Positions 44,156-52,220 of a stretch of DNA of 64,000 nt are shown here, one piece after another (the first letter of the stretch is position 1; every line of letters starts with the position of its first letter). Below the pieces are notes generated by a model. It ran no database searches and was not told the origin of the DNA. It saw only the letters and a list, made by a program, of their open reading frames with translations. This DNA comes from Streptomyces dioscori. Its GTDB lineage: Bacteria; Actinomycetota; Actinomycetes; Streptomycetales; Streptomycetaceae. The stretch covers positions 310,001 to 374,000 of the forward strand of contig NZ_KZ679040.1 of the NCBI RefSeq assembly GCF_003024195.1, read 5' to 3'. Both the position numbers and the translations under genes were made by a program.

Positions 44156-45238
44156 ATGCGTCTGAGATCCGTACTCGCTCCCCTCGCAGCCACCCTCACC
44201 GCCGGCCTGGCGGCGGCCACGTGCGTCACCGCCGCCGGGCCCGCCACGGCCCACAGCGGTCCCGCCGACCCGCCGCGCGGCCACGCCTGCTCGCCCGCAG
44301 TCTCCATCGAGCGTTTCTCCGACGCCCTCGACAAGACGACGTACGAGGGCACGTTCGTCGGTAATTTCTCCGCGCTGGCCGTGGACCGCGACGGGGCGAT
44401 CGCCGCGCTGTCCGACCGGTCCTCGCTCTTCACCCTCGACCCGAAGACCCTGAGCCCACGCTCCGTCGTCCCGCTGGCCGACGAGGGCGGGGCCGCGCTC
44501 GACTCCGAGGGGCTCGTCGTCGACCGCGACGGCACCCGGCTGGTGTCGTCCGAGACCGAGCCGTCGGTACGCCGGTACGGAAGGGACGGCACCCTTCTCG
44601 GGCGCCTCCCCGTGCCGGACGCCCTGCGCGTCGCCCCGGCCGGCCGCGCCACCTCGAACCAGACCTTCGAGGCGCTGACCCTCCTGCCCGGCGGCCGAAC
44701 CCTGCTGGCCGGCATGGAGGGCTCCCTCTCCGGCGACACCCTCGGCGTCGTACGCCTCCAGACCTGGCAGCGCCAGAGCGGCCAGAGCGGCCACGTGCAC
44801 CGCGACTTCCGGCTGGCCGCCCAGTACGGCTACCGCACCGACACCGGTCTCGGGCTCGTCGAGGCCGCCGCGACCCCCGACGGCCGCCTCCTCGTCCTGG
44901 AGCGCGGTTTCACCGTGGGCGTCGGCAACACCGTCCGCCTCTACCTGGCCGACCTCCGCCGCGCCACGGACACCTCCCGCATCGATACCTTGACCGGCAC
45001 TCTGACCGGCCATGACGGCGTACGCCTCGTCCGTAAGACCCTCCTCGCCGACCTCGCGGACTGCCCCTCCCTCGGCGCGACCGCCAAGCAGCCGCAGCCC
45101 AATCCGCTGCTCGACAACATCGAGGGCATGGCCGTCACCGGCACCACCCGGGGCGCCCTGCGTGTCCTCCTCGTCAGCGACGACAACCAGGGCGCCACCC
45201 AGACCACCCGCTTCTACTCCCTCCGGGTGCGCCCCTGA
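44156..45238 (+). CDS. Secreted esterase-like phytase-family protein
   Basis: A 360-residue secreted protein with a Sec signal (RLRSVLAPLAATLTAGLAAAT). The mature part is a beta-propeller of the esterase-like-activity-of-phytase family: VGNFSALAVDRDGAIAALSD near 64, ALDSEGLVVDRDGTRLVSSE near 115, SNQTFEALTLLPGGRTLLAG near 165, TGLGLVEAAATPDGRLLVLE near 225 and LLDNIEGMAVTGTTRG near 320. The substrate is unknown; family members hydrolyse esters or phosphoesters. ATG 44156 opens the signal peptide. Monocistronic. Confidence 0.9.
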   Translation: MRLRSVLAPLAATLTAGLAAATCVTAAGPATAHSGPADPPRGHACSPAVSIERFSDALDKTTYEGTFVGNFSALAVDRDGAIAALSDRSSLFTLDPKTLSPRSVVPLADEGGAALDSEGLVVDRDGTRLVSSETEPSVRRYGRDGTLLGRLPVPDALRVAPAGRATSNQTFEALTLLPGGRTLLAGMEGSLSGDTLGVVRLQTWQRQSGQSGHVHRDFRLAAQYGYRTDTGLGLVEAAATPDGRLLVLERGFTVGVGNTVRLYLADLRRATDTSRIDTLTGTLTGHDGVRLVRKTLLADLADCPSLGATAKQPQPNPLLDNIEGMAVTGTTRGALRVLLVSDDNQGATQTTRFYSLRVRP

Positions 45239-45341
45239 TCCCTCCGCGCACGCCCCCGATTGTTGCGGAGGGATGAAATCCGCTTCGATCCGTGTTGGTG
45301 CCTTCCGGACGATCAGGGCCGGACGAGGGAAGGCATCAGGA

Positions 45342-48300
45342 GTGACAACGCAGCGGGGATGGGCACGGCGGCTGGCCGGGTACGCGTGGCGGTACCCGAA
45401 GGACGTCGTGCTCTCGCTGGGCGCCTCGCTCGTCGGCATGGCCGTGATGGCGCTCGTGCCGCTCATCACCAAGGTGATCATCGACGATGTCGTCGGGGAC
45501 CACAGTCGCGACATGGGCCCCTGGGCCGGCGCGCTCATCGGCGCCGGCGTTCTCGTCTACGTCCTCACCTACATCCGCCGCTACTACGGCGGCCGGCTCG
45601 CGCTCGACGTCCAGCACGACCTGCGCACCGACATGTACGAGACGATCGTCCGCCTCGACGGCCGACGCCAGGACGAGCTGTCGACCGGCCAGGTCGTGGG
45701 CCGCGCGACCAGCGACCTCCAGCTCATCCAGGGCCTGCTCTTCATGCTCCCGATGACCGTCGGGAACGTCCTGCTCTTCCTGATCTCGCTCGGCATCATG
45801 GCCTGGCTGTCCCTCCCGCTCACCCTGGTCGCGCTCGCCGTTGCCCCCGCCATCTGGTTCATCGCCCGGCGCAGCCGCTCCAAGCTGCACCCGGCGACCT
45901 GGTACGCGCAGGCGCAGGCCGCCGCGGTGGCCGGTGTCGTCGACGGCGCGGTCAGCGGCGTACGGGTGGTGAAGGGCTTCGGGCAGGAGGATCAGGAGAC
46001 CGGGAAGCTCCGGGAGATCGGGCGGCGGCTCTTCGCGGGGCGGCTGCGTACGATCCGGCTCAATTCCAAGTACACCCCGGCGCTCCAGGCCGTTCCGGCG
46101 CTCGGGCAGGTCGCCATGCTGGCGCTCGGCGGCTGGCTGGCGGTGCGGGGTGAGGTCACCCTCGGTACGTTCGTCGCCTTCTCCTCCTATCTCGCCCAGC
46201 TCGTGGGGCCCGTGCGCATGCTCGCCATGGTCCTCACCGTCGGCCAGCAGGCCCGCGCCGGCGCCGAGCGCGTACTGGAGCTGATCGACACCCGGCCGTC
46301 GATGGAGGACGGCACGAAGGACCTGCCGGCCGACGCGCCCGCGACCGTCGAGTTCGACGGCGTGTCCTTCGCCTACGACGACGACCGCCCGGTCCTCGAC
46401 GGCCTCAGCTTCGAGATCCGCGCCGGCGAGACCCTCGCCGTCGTCGGCTCCTCCGGCTCCGGCAAGTCCACGGTCTCCCTGCTCCTGCCCCGCTTCTACG
46501 ACGTGACCGGCGGCGCGGTCCTCATCGGCGGCCTCGACGTGCGCGAGCTGACCCTCGACTCGCTGCGGGCCGCCATCGGACTCGTACCCGAGGACTCCTT
46601 CCTCTTCTCCGACACCGTCTCGTCCAACATCGCGTACGGCCGCCCCGAGGCCACCCGCGAGGAGATCGAGACCGCCGCCCGCGCCGCCCAGGCGCACGGC
46701 TTCATCTCCGCGCTGCCCGACGGCTACGACACCAAGGTCGGCGAGCACGGCCTCACCCTCTCCGGCGGCCAGCGCCAGCGCGTCGCCCTGGCCCGCGCGA
46801 TCCTCACCGACCCGCGCCTGCTGGTCCTCGACGACGCGACCTCCGCGGTCGACGCCAGGGTCGAGCACGAGATCCACGAGGCCCTGCGCGGAGTCATGGC
46901 GGGCCGCACCACCCTCCTCATCGCCCACCGCCGCTCCACCCTCAACCTCGCCGACCGCATCGCCGTCCTCGAAGACGGCCGACTCGCCGACCTCGGCACC
47001 CACGAGGAGCTGACCGGGCGCTCGCCGCTCTACCGCCGACTGCTCACCGACCCGGACGAACTGGGCGGAACCTCGCCCGGCCACCCCGAGCTGACCTGCC
47101 CGCCGTCCTGTCCGCCCGAGGACACGTCCGTACGGGACGAGCTGGACGCCGAGTTCGACGCCGAGCGCGGTGTCACCCCGCGCCTGTGGACCGGCGACCG
47201 CGAGCCGAAGGACACCGCGCTGGCCGGGATGCCCGCGACCCCCGGCCTCCTCGCCCAGGTCGACGCCCTGCCGCCCGCCACCGACACCCCCGCCATCGAC
47301 GAGGCGCGCGCGGTCACCCCGGAGGAGTCCTACGGGCTGCGGCGCCTGCTGCGGGGCTTCGGGCTGCCTCTCCTCGTCAGCCTCGGGCTCGTCGCCGTCG
47401 ACGCCGGCATGGGCCTGCTGCTGCCGGTCCTGATCCGGCACGGCATCGACGAGGGCGTCTCCGAGATGGCGATCGGCGGGGTGTGGGCGGCCTCGGTGAT
47501 CGCCCTGATCAGCGTGTTCGTCCAGTGGGCGGCGCAGATCGGCGAGACCCGGATGACCGGCCGCACGGGCGAACGGGTCCTGTACTCGCTGCGGCTGAAG
47601 ATCTTCGCGCAGCTCCAGCGGCTCGGGCTCGACTACTACGAGCGCGAGCTGACCGGCCGGATCATGACCCGGATGACGACGGACGTGGACGCGCTGTCCA
47701 CCTTCCTCCAGACGGGCCTGGTCACCGCCTTCGTCTCGGTCGTCACCTTCTTCGGCATCATGGCCGCGCTGCTCGTCATCGACGTACAGCTCGCGCTCGT
47801 CGTCTTCCTGACGCTGCCGCCGCTGATCGTCGGCACGTTCTTCTTCCGCAGGTCCAGCGTGAAGGCGTACGAACTGGCCCGTGAGCGGGTGTCCGTGGTG
47901 AACGCCGACCTCCAGGAGTCGGTGTCGGGGCTGCGGATCCTCCAGGCGTTCCGGCGCGAGGGCTCGGGCGGACGGCGCTTCGCCGAGGGCAGCGACAGCT
48001 ACCGCCAGGCGCGGATCCGCGGGCAGTGGCTGATCTCCATCTACTTCCCGTTCGTGCAGCTGCTGTCCTCGGTGGCCGCCGCCTCCGTGCTCGTCGTGGG
48101 CGCCGGGCGCGTCGACGCGGGCACCCTCACCACCGGCGCGCTGGTGGCCTATCTCCTCTACATCGACCTGTTCTTCGCCCCCGTGCAGCAGCTGTCGCAG
48201 GTCTTCGACGGCTACCAGCAGGCGACCGTCTCCCTCGGCCGGATCCAGGAGCTGCTCCAGGAGCCGACGTCGACGAAGGCCGCCGCCGAGCCCCTTGAGG

Positions 48301-49079
48301 TGCTGTCCCTGCGGGGCGAGATCGCCTTCGAGGACGTCGACTTCGCGTACGGGCCCACTGGCGAAGGTGAAGCGGAGGAGGCGCTCAGCGGGGTGCGGCT
48401 GAGCATCCCCGCCGGGCAGACCGTCGCGTTCGTCGGCGAGACCGGCGCGGGCAAGTCGACCCTCGTCAAGCTGGTGGCCCGCTTCTACGACCCCACCGGC
48501 GGCCGGGTCACGGTCGACGGCACGGATCTGCGCTCGCTGGACCTGACCTCGTACCGGCACCGTCTCGGCGTCGTCCCGCAGGAGGCGTACCTCTTCCAGG
48601 GCACCGTCCGCGACGCCATCGCGTACGGCCGTCCCGACGCCACGGACGCGCAGGTGGAGGCGGCGGCCCGCGCGGTCGGCGCGCACGACATGATCGCCAC
48701 GCTGGACGGCGGCTACCTCCACGAGGTCGCCGAGCGCGGCCGCAACCTCTCGGCCGGCCAGCGCCAGCTGATCGCGCTGGCCCGCGCCGAACTCGTCGAC
48801 CCGGACATCCTCCTCCTCGACGAGGCCACCGCCGCGCTCGACCTGGCCACCGAGGCCCAGGTCAACCAGGCCACCGACCGCATCGCGGGCCGCCGCACGA
48901 CCCTGGTCGTCGCCCACCGGCTGACCACCGCCGCGCGGGCGGACCGGGTCGTGGTGATGGCCGACGGCCGGGTCGCGGAGGACGGCACCCACGACGAACT
49001 GCTCGCCCTCGACGGCCGGTACGCGCGGCTGTGGCGGACGTTCGTGGGGGAGCCGGACCCGGTCCGCAGCGCCACCTGA
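45342..49079 (+). CDS. ABC exporter, two half-transporters fused in one chain, asymmetric ATP sites
   Basis: A 1245-residue TMD-NBD-TMD-NBD exporter of the multidrug/lipid type. NBD1: Walker A VVGSSGSGKST near 367, signature LSGGQRQRVALARA near 475, Walker B LLVLDDATSAVDAR with Asp in place of the catalytic Glu. NBD2: Walker A FVGETGAGKST near 1030, signature LSAGQRQLIALARA near 1140, Walker B ILLLDEATAALDL intact. So one composite site is degenerate and one is consensus, as in heterodimeric exporters such as TM287/288 and BmrCD, but here in a single polypeptide. The halves join through an acidic/Pro linker (~570-660). GTG 45342 has GGAAGG upstream. Substrate unknown. Confidence 0.93.
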   Translation: MTTQRGWARRLAGYAWRYPKDVVLSLGASLVGMAVMALVPLITKVIIDDVVGDHSRDMGPWAGALIGAGVLVYVLTYIRRYYGGRLALDVQHDLRTDMYETIVRLDGRRQDELSTGQVVGRATSDLQLIQGLLFMLPMTVGNVLLFLISLGIMAWLSLPLTLVALAVAPAIWFIARRSRSKLHPATWYAQAQAAAVAGVVDGAVSGVRVVKGFGQEDQETGKLREIGRRLFAGRLRTIRLNSKYTPALQAVPALGQVAMLALGGWLAVRGEVTLGTFVAFSSYLAQLVGPVRMLAMVLTVGQQARAGAERVLELIDTRPSMEDGTKDLPADAPATVEFDGVSFAYDDDRPVLDGLSFEIRAGETLAVVGSSGSGKSTVSLLLPRFYDVTGGAVLIGGLDVRELTLDSLRAAIGLVPEDSFLFSDTVSSNIAYGRPEATREEIETAARAAQAHGFISALPDGYDTKVGEHGLTLSGGQRQRVALARAILTDPRLLVLDDATSAVDARVEHEIHEALRGVMAGRTTLLIAHRRSTLNLADRIAVLEDGRLADLGTHEELTGRSPLYRRLLTDPDELGGTSPGHPELTCPPSCPPEDTSVRDELDAEFDAERGVTPRLWTGDREPKDTALAGMPATPGLLAQVDALPPATDTPAIDEARAVTPEESYGLRRLLRGFGLPLLVSLGLVAVDAGMGLLLPVLIRHGIDEGVSEMAIGGVWAASVIALISVFVQWAAQIGETRMTGRTGERVLYSLRLKIFAQLQRLGLDYYERELTGRIMTRMTTDVDALSTFLQTGLVTAFVSVVTFFGIMAALLVIDVQLALVVFLTLPPLIVGTFFFRRSSVKAYELARERVSVVNADLQESVSGLRILQAFRREGSGGRRFAEGSDSYRQARIRGQWLISIYFPFVQLLSSVAAASVLVVGAGRVDAGTLTTGALVAYLLYIDLFFAPVQQLSQVFDGYQQATVSLGRIQELLQEPTSTKAAAEPLEVLSLRGEIAFEDVDFAYGPTGEGEAEEALSGVRLSIPAGQTVAFVGETGAGKSTLVKLVARFYDPTGGRVTVDGTDLRSLDLTSYRHRLGVVPQEAYLFQGTVRDAIAYGRPDATDAQVEAAARAVGAHDMIATLDGGYLHEVAERGRNLSAGQRQLIALARAELVDPDILLLDEATAALDLATEAQVNQATDRIAGRRTTLVVAHRLTTAARADRVVVMADGRVAEDGTHDELLALDGRYARLWRTFVGEPDPVRSAT

Positions 49080-49181
49080 CAGCTCCGGATGTCCGGCGAA
49101 TGTGCCATGAACACGCAAAAAAGCCGCAACCGACGGGTAGGGCAACCGTTCCCCGTACGCCATGCGTCCGTACAGCAGTAC

Positions 49182-49241
49182 GTCAAAGCGCCGTGCGTCG
49201 AAGCGCAGTAGGTCGAAGCGCGATAGGTCGAAGCAGGCATC
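49182..49241. repeat. Four 15-bp tandem repeats upstream of the small secreted protein gene
   Basis: GTCAAAGCG at 49182 and GTCGAAGCG-like units at 49197, 49212 and 49227 recur with an exact 15-bp period; the region is less GC-rich than its surroundings and sits just before the ribosome site of the gene at 49270. Confidence 0.8.
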
Positions 49242-49269
49242 AGTCGTCGGGGGCCGTGGAGGGACACCA

Positions 49270-49659
49270 GTGGACATGGGCGCGATACGCCGACGCCTCA
49301 CGCTCGGTACCGCCGTGCTGACGGCGTCCGGACTGCTGGCCCTCGCGGGCCCGGTGGGCGAGGCCTCCGCCGCGTCCCCGTGCGCCGGGCGGAAGGTGCG
49401 CACGCTGCCCTTCTCCACCGGCCACGTGGACGTCCACAAGAAGCGCGGTTACGTGTGCGCGGTGACCTACCCCAAGAAGGTGGGCGCCCGCCGCTACATG
49501 ATGGTGAGCGTGCAGGCCCGGGGGAGCGAGCGCGTGCCGAACGCGGGCCGGTTCGTGCGGTACGCGGGTCCGGTACGGGTGCACGCCGGGCACCGCTGCG
49601 TACGGATCAAGGGGGCCGTCGGCTCGGGCTCGGTCAGCACGGGCTGGATCCTCTGCTGA
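49270..49659 (+). CDS. Small secreted Cys-containing protein, unknown function
   Basis: A 129-residue precursor with a clear Sec signal (AIRRRLTLGTAVLTASGLLA, then GEASAAS). The mature ~95-residue protein has four Cys (SPCAG, GYVCAV, HRCVRI and the final WILC), suggesting two disulfides, and is Arg/Lys-rich. No family recognised. GTG 49270 follows GGAGGG with 6-nt spacing; ATG 49276 is in frame. Stands alone, preceded by four 15-bp tandem repeats. Confidence 0.8.
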   Translation: MDMGAIRRRLTLGTAVLTASGLLALAGPVGEASAASPCAGRKVRTLPFSTGHVDVHKKRGYVCAVTYPKKVGARRYMMVSVQARGSERVPNAGRFVRYAGPVRVHAGHRCVRIKGAVGSGSVSTGWILC

Positions 49660-49777
49660 ACCCCCAAGTCGTGCAGTCTTCGTACCGACCTGACGGTAAT
49701 GTCCACAACATCCCCTGGTGTGGCAGCTGTTGCTGAGCTAAGTTCCGGCGGACATCTGCGTATTCAGGGGAGAACGC

Positions 49778-51229
49778 ATGCGCAAGACGCTCAGATGGCT
49801 GTTGTCCCTCACGGTGCTCATAGGCACCGTGAGCACGGCCGGGGCGGCCACCGCCGCCCAGCCGGACGCCGCCACCGCAACCCACGTCGTCACGGACGAG
49901 TCGGCGGACATCAAGGACCGCCTCCTCGCGATACCGGGCATGAGCCTGATCGAGGAGAAGCCCTACACGGGCTACCGCTTCTTCGTCCTCAACTACACCC
50001 AGCCGGTCGACCACCGGCACCCGTCCAAGGGCACCTTCCAGCAGCGCATCACCGTGCTGCACAAGGACACCGCCCGTCCGACGGTCTTCTACACCGGCGG
50101 CTACAACGTCTCCACGACGCCGAGCCGCCGCGAGCCGACCCAGATCGTGGACGGCAACCAGATCTCGATGGAGTACCGCTACTTCACTCCGTCCCGGCCC
50201 GCGCCGGCCGACTGGTCGAAGCTCGACATCTGGCAGGCGGCCAGCGACCAGCACCGCATCTTCAAGGCCCTCAAGCCGGTCTACGACAAGAAGTGGGTCT
50301 CCACGGGCGGTTCGAAGGGCGGCATGACCGCCACCTACTTCGAGCGCTTCTACCCGCGTGACATGGACGGCGTCGTCGCGTACGTCGCCCCCAACGACGT
50401 GGTGAACAAGGAGGACTCGGCGTACGACCGGTTCTTCGCCAAGGTCGGCACCAAGGAGTGCCGCGACCGGCTGAACGCGGTGCAGCGCGAGGCTCTCGTC
50501 CGCCGGACCGCGCTGGAGAAGAAGTACAAGGACGTGGCCGCCGCCGAGGGCTACACCTTCAACACCATCGGCAGCCTGGACCGGGCGTACGAGGCGGTCG
50601 TCCTCGACTACGTGTGGGGCTTCTGGCAGTACAGCCTGCTCGCCGACTGCGACACGATCCCGGCGGACGCGAAGAACGCCACGGACGACGAGATCTGGAC
50701 GTCCATCGACACGATCTCCGGCTTCTCGTTCTACACGGACCAGGGCCTGTCGCCCTACACGCCGTACTACTACCAGGCGGGCACGCAGCTCGGTGCGCCG
50801 ACCATCGTCTTCCCGCACATCGAGAAGAAGTACATCCGCTACGGCTACCAGCCGCCGCGGAACTTCGTGCCGCGCGACATCGAGATGAAGTTCCAGCCCG
50901 GTGTCATGCGCAGCGTCGACTCCTGGGTCAAGCACAACGCGAACCACATGCTGTTCGTGTACGGGCAGAACGACCCGTGGGGCGCCGAGCCGTTCCGCCT
51001 CGGCAAGGGTGCCCGTGACTCGTACGTCTTCACGGCCCCGGGTCTGAACCACGGCGCCAACGTCGCGGGTCTCGTCCCCGACCAGAAGGCGCTCGCCACG
51101 GCCCGCATCCTGGAGTGGGCGGGCGTCGCCACGGCCGCGGTCCAGGCGGACCCGGAGAAGGCGAAGCCGCTGGCCAAGTACGACTCGAAGCTGGACAAGC
51201 GCACGGTCGAGCGTCAGCTCCGCCCGTAG
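49778..51229 (+). CDS. Secreted S28-family serine peptidase (tripeptidyl aminopeptidase, PS-10 type)
   Basis: A 483-residue secreted peptidase of the alpha/beta-hydrolase S28 family. Sec signal: RKTLRWLLSLTVLIGTVSTA. The catalytic Ser is in WVSTGGSKGGMTATYFERFY near 180; the acid is in FVYGQNDPWGAEPFR near 395; the His is in APGLNHGANVAGL near 427. Also PTVFYTGGYNVSTTPSRREP near 105. Releases peptides from proteins outside the cell, typical of Streptomyces. Stands alone. Its stop is 80 bp from the convergent lipoprotein gene. Confidence 0.93.
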   Translation: MRKTLRWLLSLTVLIGTVSTAGAATAAQPDAATATHVVTDESADIKDRLLAIPGMSLIEEKPYTGYRFFVLNYTQPVDHRHPSKGTFQQRITVLHKDTARPTVFYTGGYNVSTTPSRREPTQIVDGNQISMEYRYFTPSRPAPADWSKLDIWQAASDQHRIFKALKPVYDKKWVSTGGSKGGMTATYFERFYPRDMDGVVAYVAPNDVVNKEDSAYDRFFAKVGTKECRDRLNAVQREALVRRTALEKKYKDVAAAEGYTFNTIGSLDRAYEAVVLDYVWGFWQYSLLADCDTIPADAKNATDDEIWTSIDTISGFSFYTDQGLSPYTPYYYQAGTQLGAPTIVFPHIEKKYIRYGYQPPRNFVPRDIEMKFQPGVMRSVDSWVKHNANHMLFVYGQNDPWGAEPFRLGKGARDSYVFTAPGLNHGANVAGLVPDQKALATARILEWAGVATAAVQADPEKAKPLAKYDSKLDKRTVERQLRP

Positions 51230-51275
51230 CGGTTCCGGTCACGCATTCGGTGCCGCGCCCGTCCGTCGAACCCCC

Positions 51276-51315
51276 GGGCCACGAGCCTCCGGGCTACGAG
51301 CCTCCGGGCTACAAC
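51276..51315. repeat. 15-bp tandem repeat downstream of the S28 gene
   Basis: GGGCCACGAGCCTCC (51276-51290) and GGGCTACGAGCCTCC (51291-51305) with a partial third unit (GGGCTACAAC), between the convergent stops of the peptidase and lipoprotein genes. Confidence 0.75.
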
Positions 51316-52052
51316 GGGCGGGCGCAGCCCACCGGATACGGTCCGCCGAGCTGGACGTACAGCTCGGTGGACGCGGGGCAGTCGGAGCGCCGCTCCACGG
51401 CCCCGGTCACCTGGTACTCGGGGGCCCTGCCGCCGTTCTCGCCCTCGCCCTCGCTGTCGCACGAGGTCTCGCGGACCTCGCCCGCGCCCGCGCTGTAGAC
51501 GCAGTCGCCGACGATCGTGCGCGGACCTCCGCCGCCGCCCGGGTCGCCGGGGTGCGGGGGCTCCAGGTTGCGCATACAGGCGTACCCCTGCGGGACCGCG
51601 CCGTCGCCGTCCTCGTCGGCGGAGGGCCGCTGCTCACTGATGTGCAGCACGAAGTCCGTGGTGGCGGGGCACGGCGGCCCCTCGCCCGCCCTGCCGTCGT
51701 GCCGCGCGATCACGCGCGCCGCCGCCCTCTCGCTGGTGCACGGCACCTCGGTGAACGACTCGCGCCCGAACGAACTGCACTCGTCGATCCCGAGGAACAC
51801 CACCCCGTACCCCGAGGCCCGGGTCGGCACCGGAGCGGGAGTCGTCCGCCGCGCATCACCGTTCCCGTCCCCGTCGCCGCCGCCCCCGGACGGCTGCTGG
51901 CACCCCGCGAGAACCGCCAGCACCAGCATGAGCAGCGCGCACAGCATGGCCGCCGTCGCGTCGGTCGAGCTCGCGTGGGTCGACCTCGCGTCGGCGGACC
52001 TCGCGCGGTGTGCGCCCGCGCGATGTGCGCCCGCGCCGCGTGCGTCGCGCAT
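51309..52052 (-). CDS. Putative lipoprotein with unusual N-terminal extension
   Basis: A 247-residue protein. A lipobox is clear: MLCALLMLVLAVLAGCQQPS, lipid Cys at ~51. Before it is a 35-residue extension rich in Ala/His/Arg (AHRAGAHRARSADARSTHAS), repetitive at DNA level, so the true start may be ATG 51947; however, ATG 52052 has GGGGGAG upstream. The mature part has Cys residues (DECSSFG, VPCTSE, PPCPA, YACMRN, DCVYS, TSCDSE, DCPAS) and no recognised domain. Membrane-anchored extracellular protein; function unknown. Confidence 0.75.
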   Translation of the reverse strand: MRDARGAGAHRAGAHRARSADARSTHASSTDATAAMLCALLMLVLAVLAGCQQPSGGGGDGDGNGDARRTTPAPVPTRASGYGVVFLGIDECSSFGRESFTEVPCTSERAAARVIARHDGRAGEGPPCPATTDFVLHISEQRPSADEDGDGAVPQGYACMRNLEPPHPGDPGGGGGPRTIVGDCVYSAGAGEVRETSCDSEGEGENGGRAPEYQVTGAVERRSDCPASTELYVQLGGPYPVGCARPL

Positions 52053-52220
52053 GGCAGCTCCCCCCCGATCATCCCCAGCCCAGCGTGACCCGCCGGGGCG
52101 GACCCCGCCAGGCGTACCGGACGCTTTGCGTCACTTGGGGATGCGGAACGGGGCGCACGTCGTAGGCCCGGTACGCCAGGCCGGGGCGCGCGCCCCGATG
52201 CGGGGGCCCGGGTGGGGGCC

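Noticed and set aside
45336..49439. 1367-codon leftward frame opposite the ABC exporter
   Set aside because: Shadow of a gene with perfect Walker and signature motifs; no ribosome site or domain.
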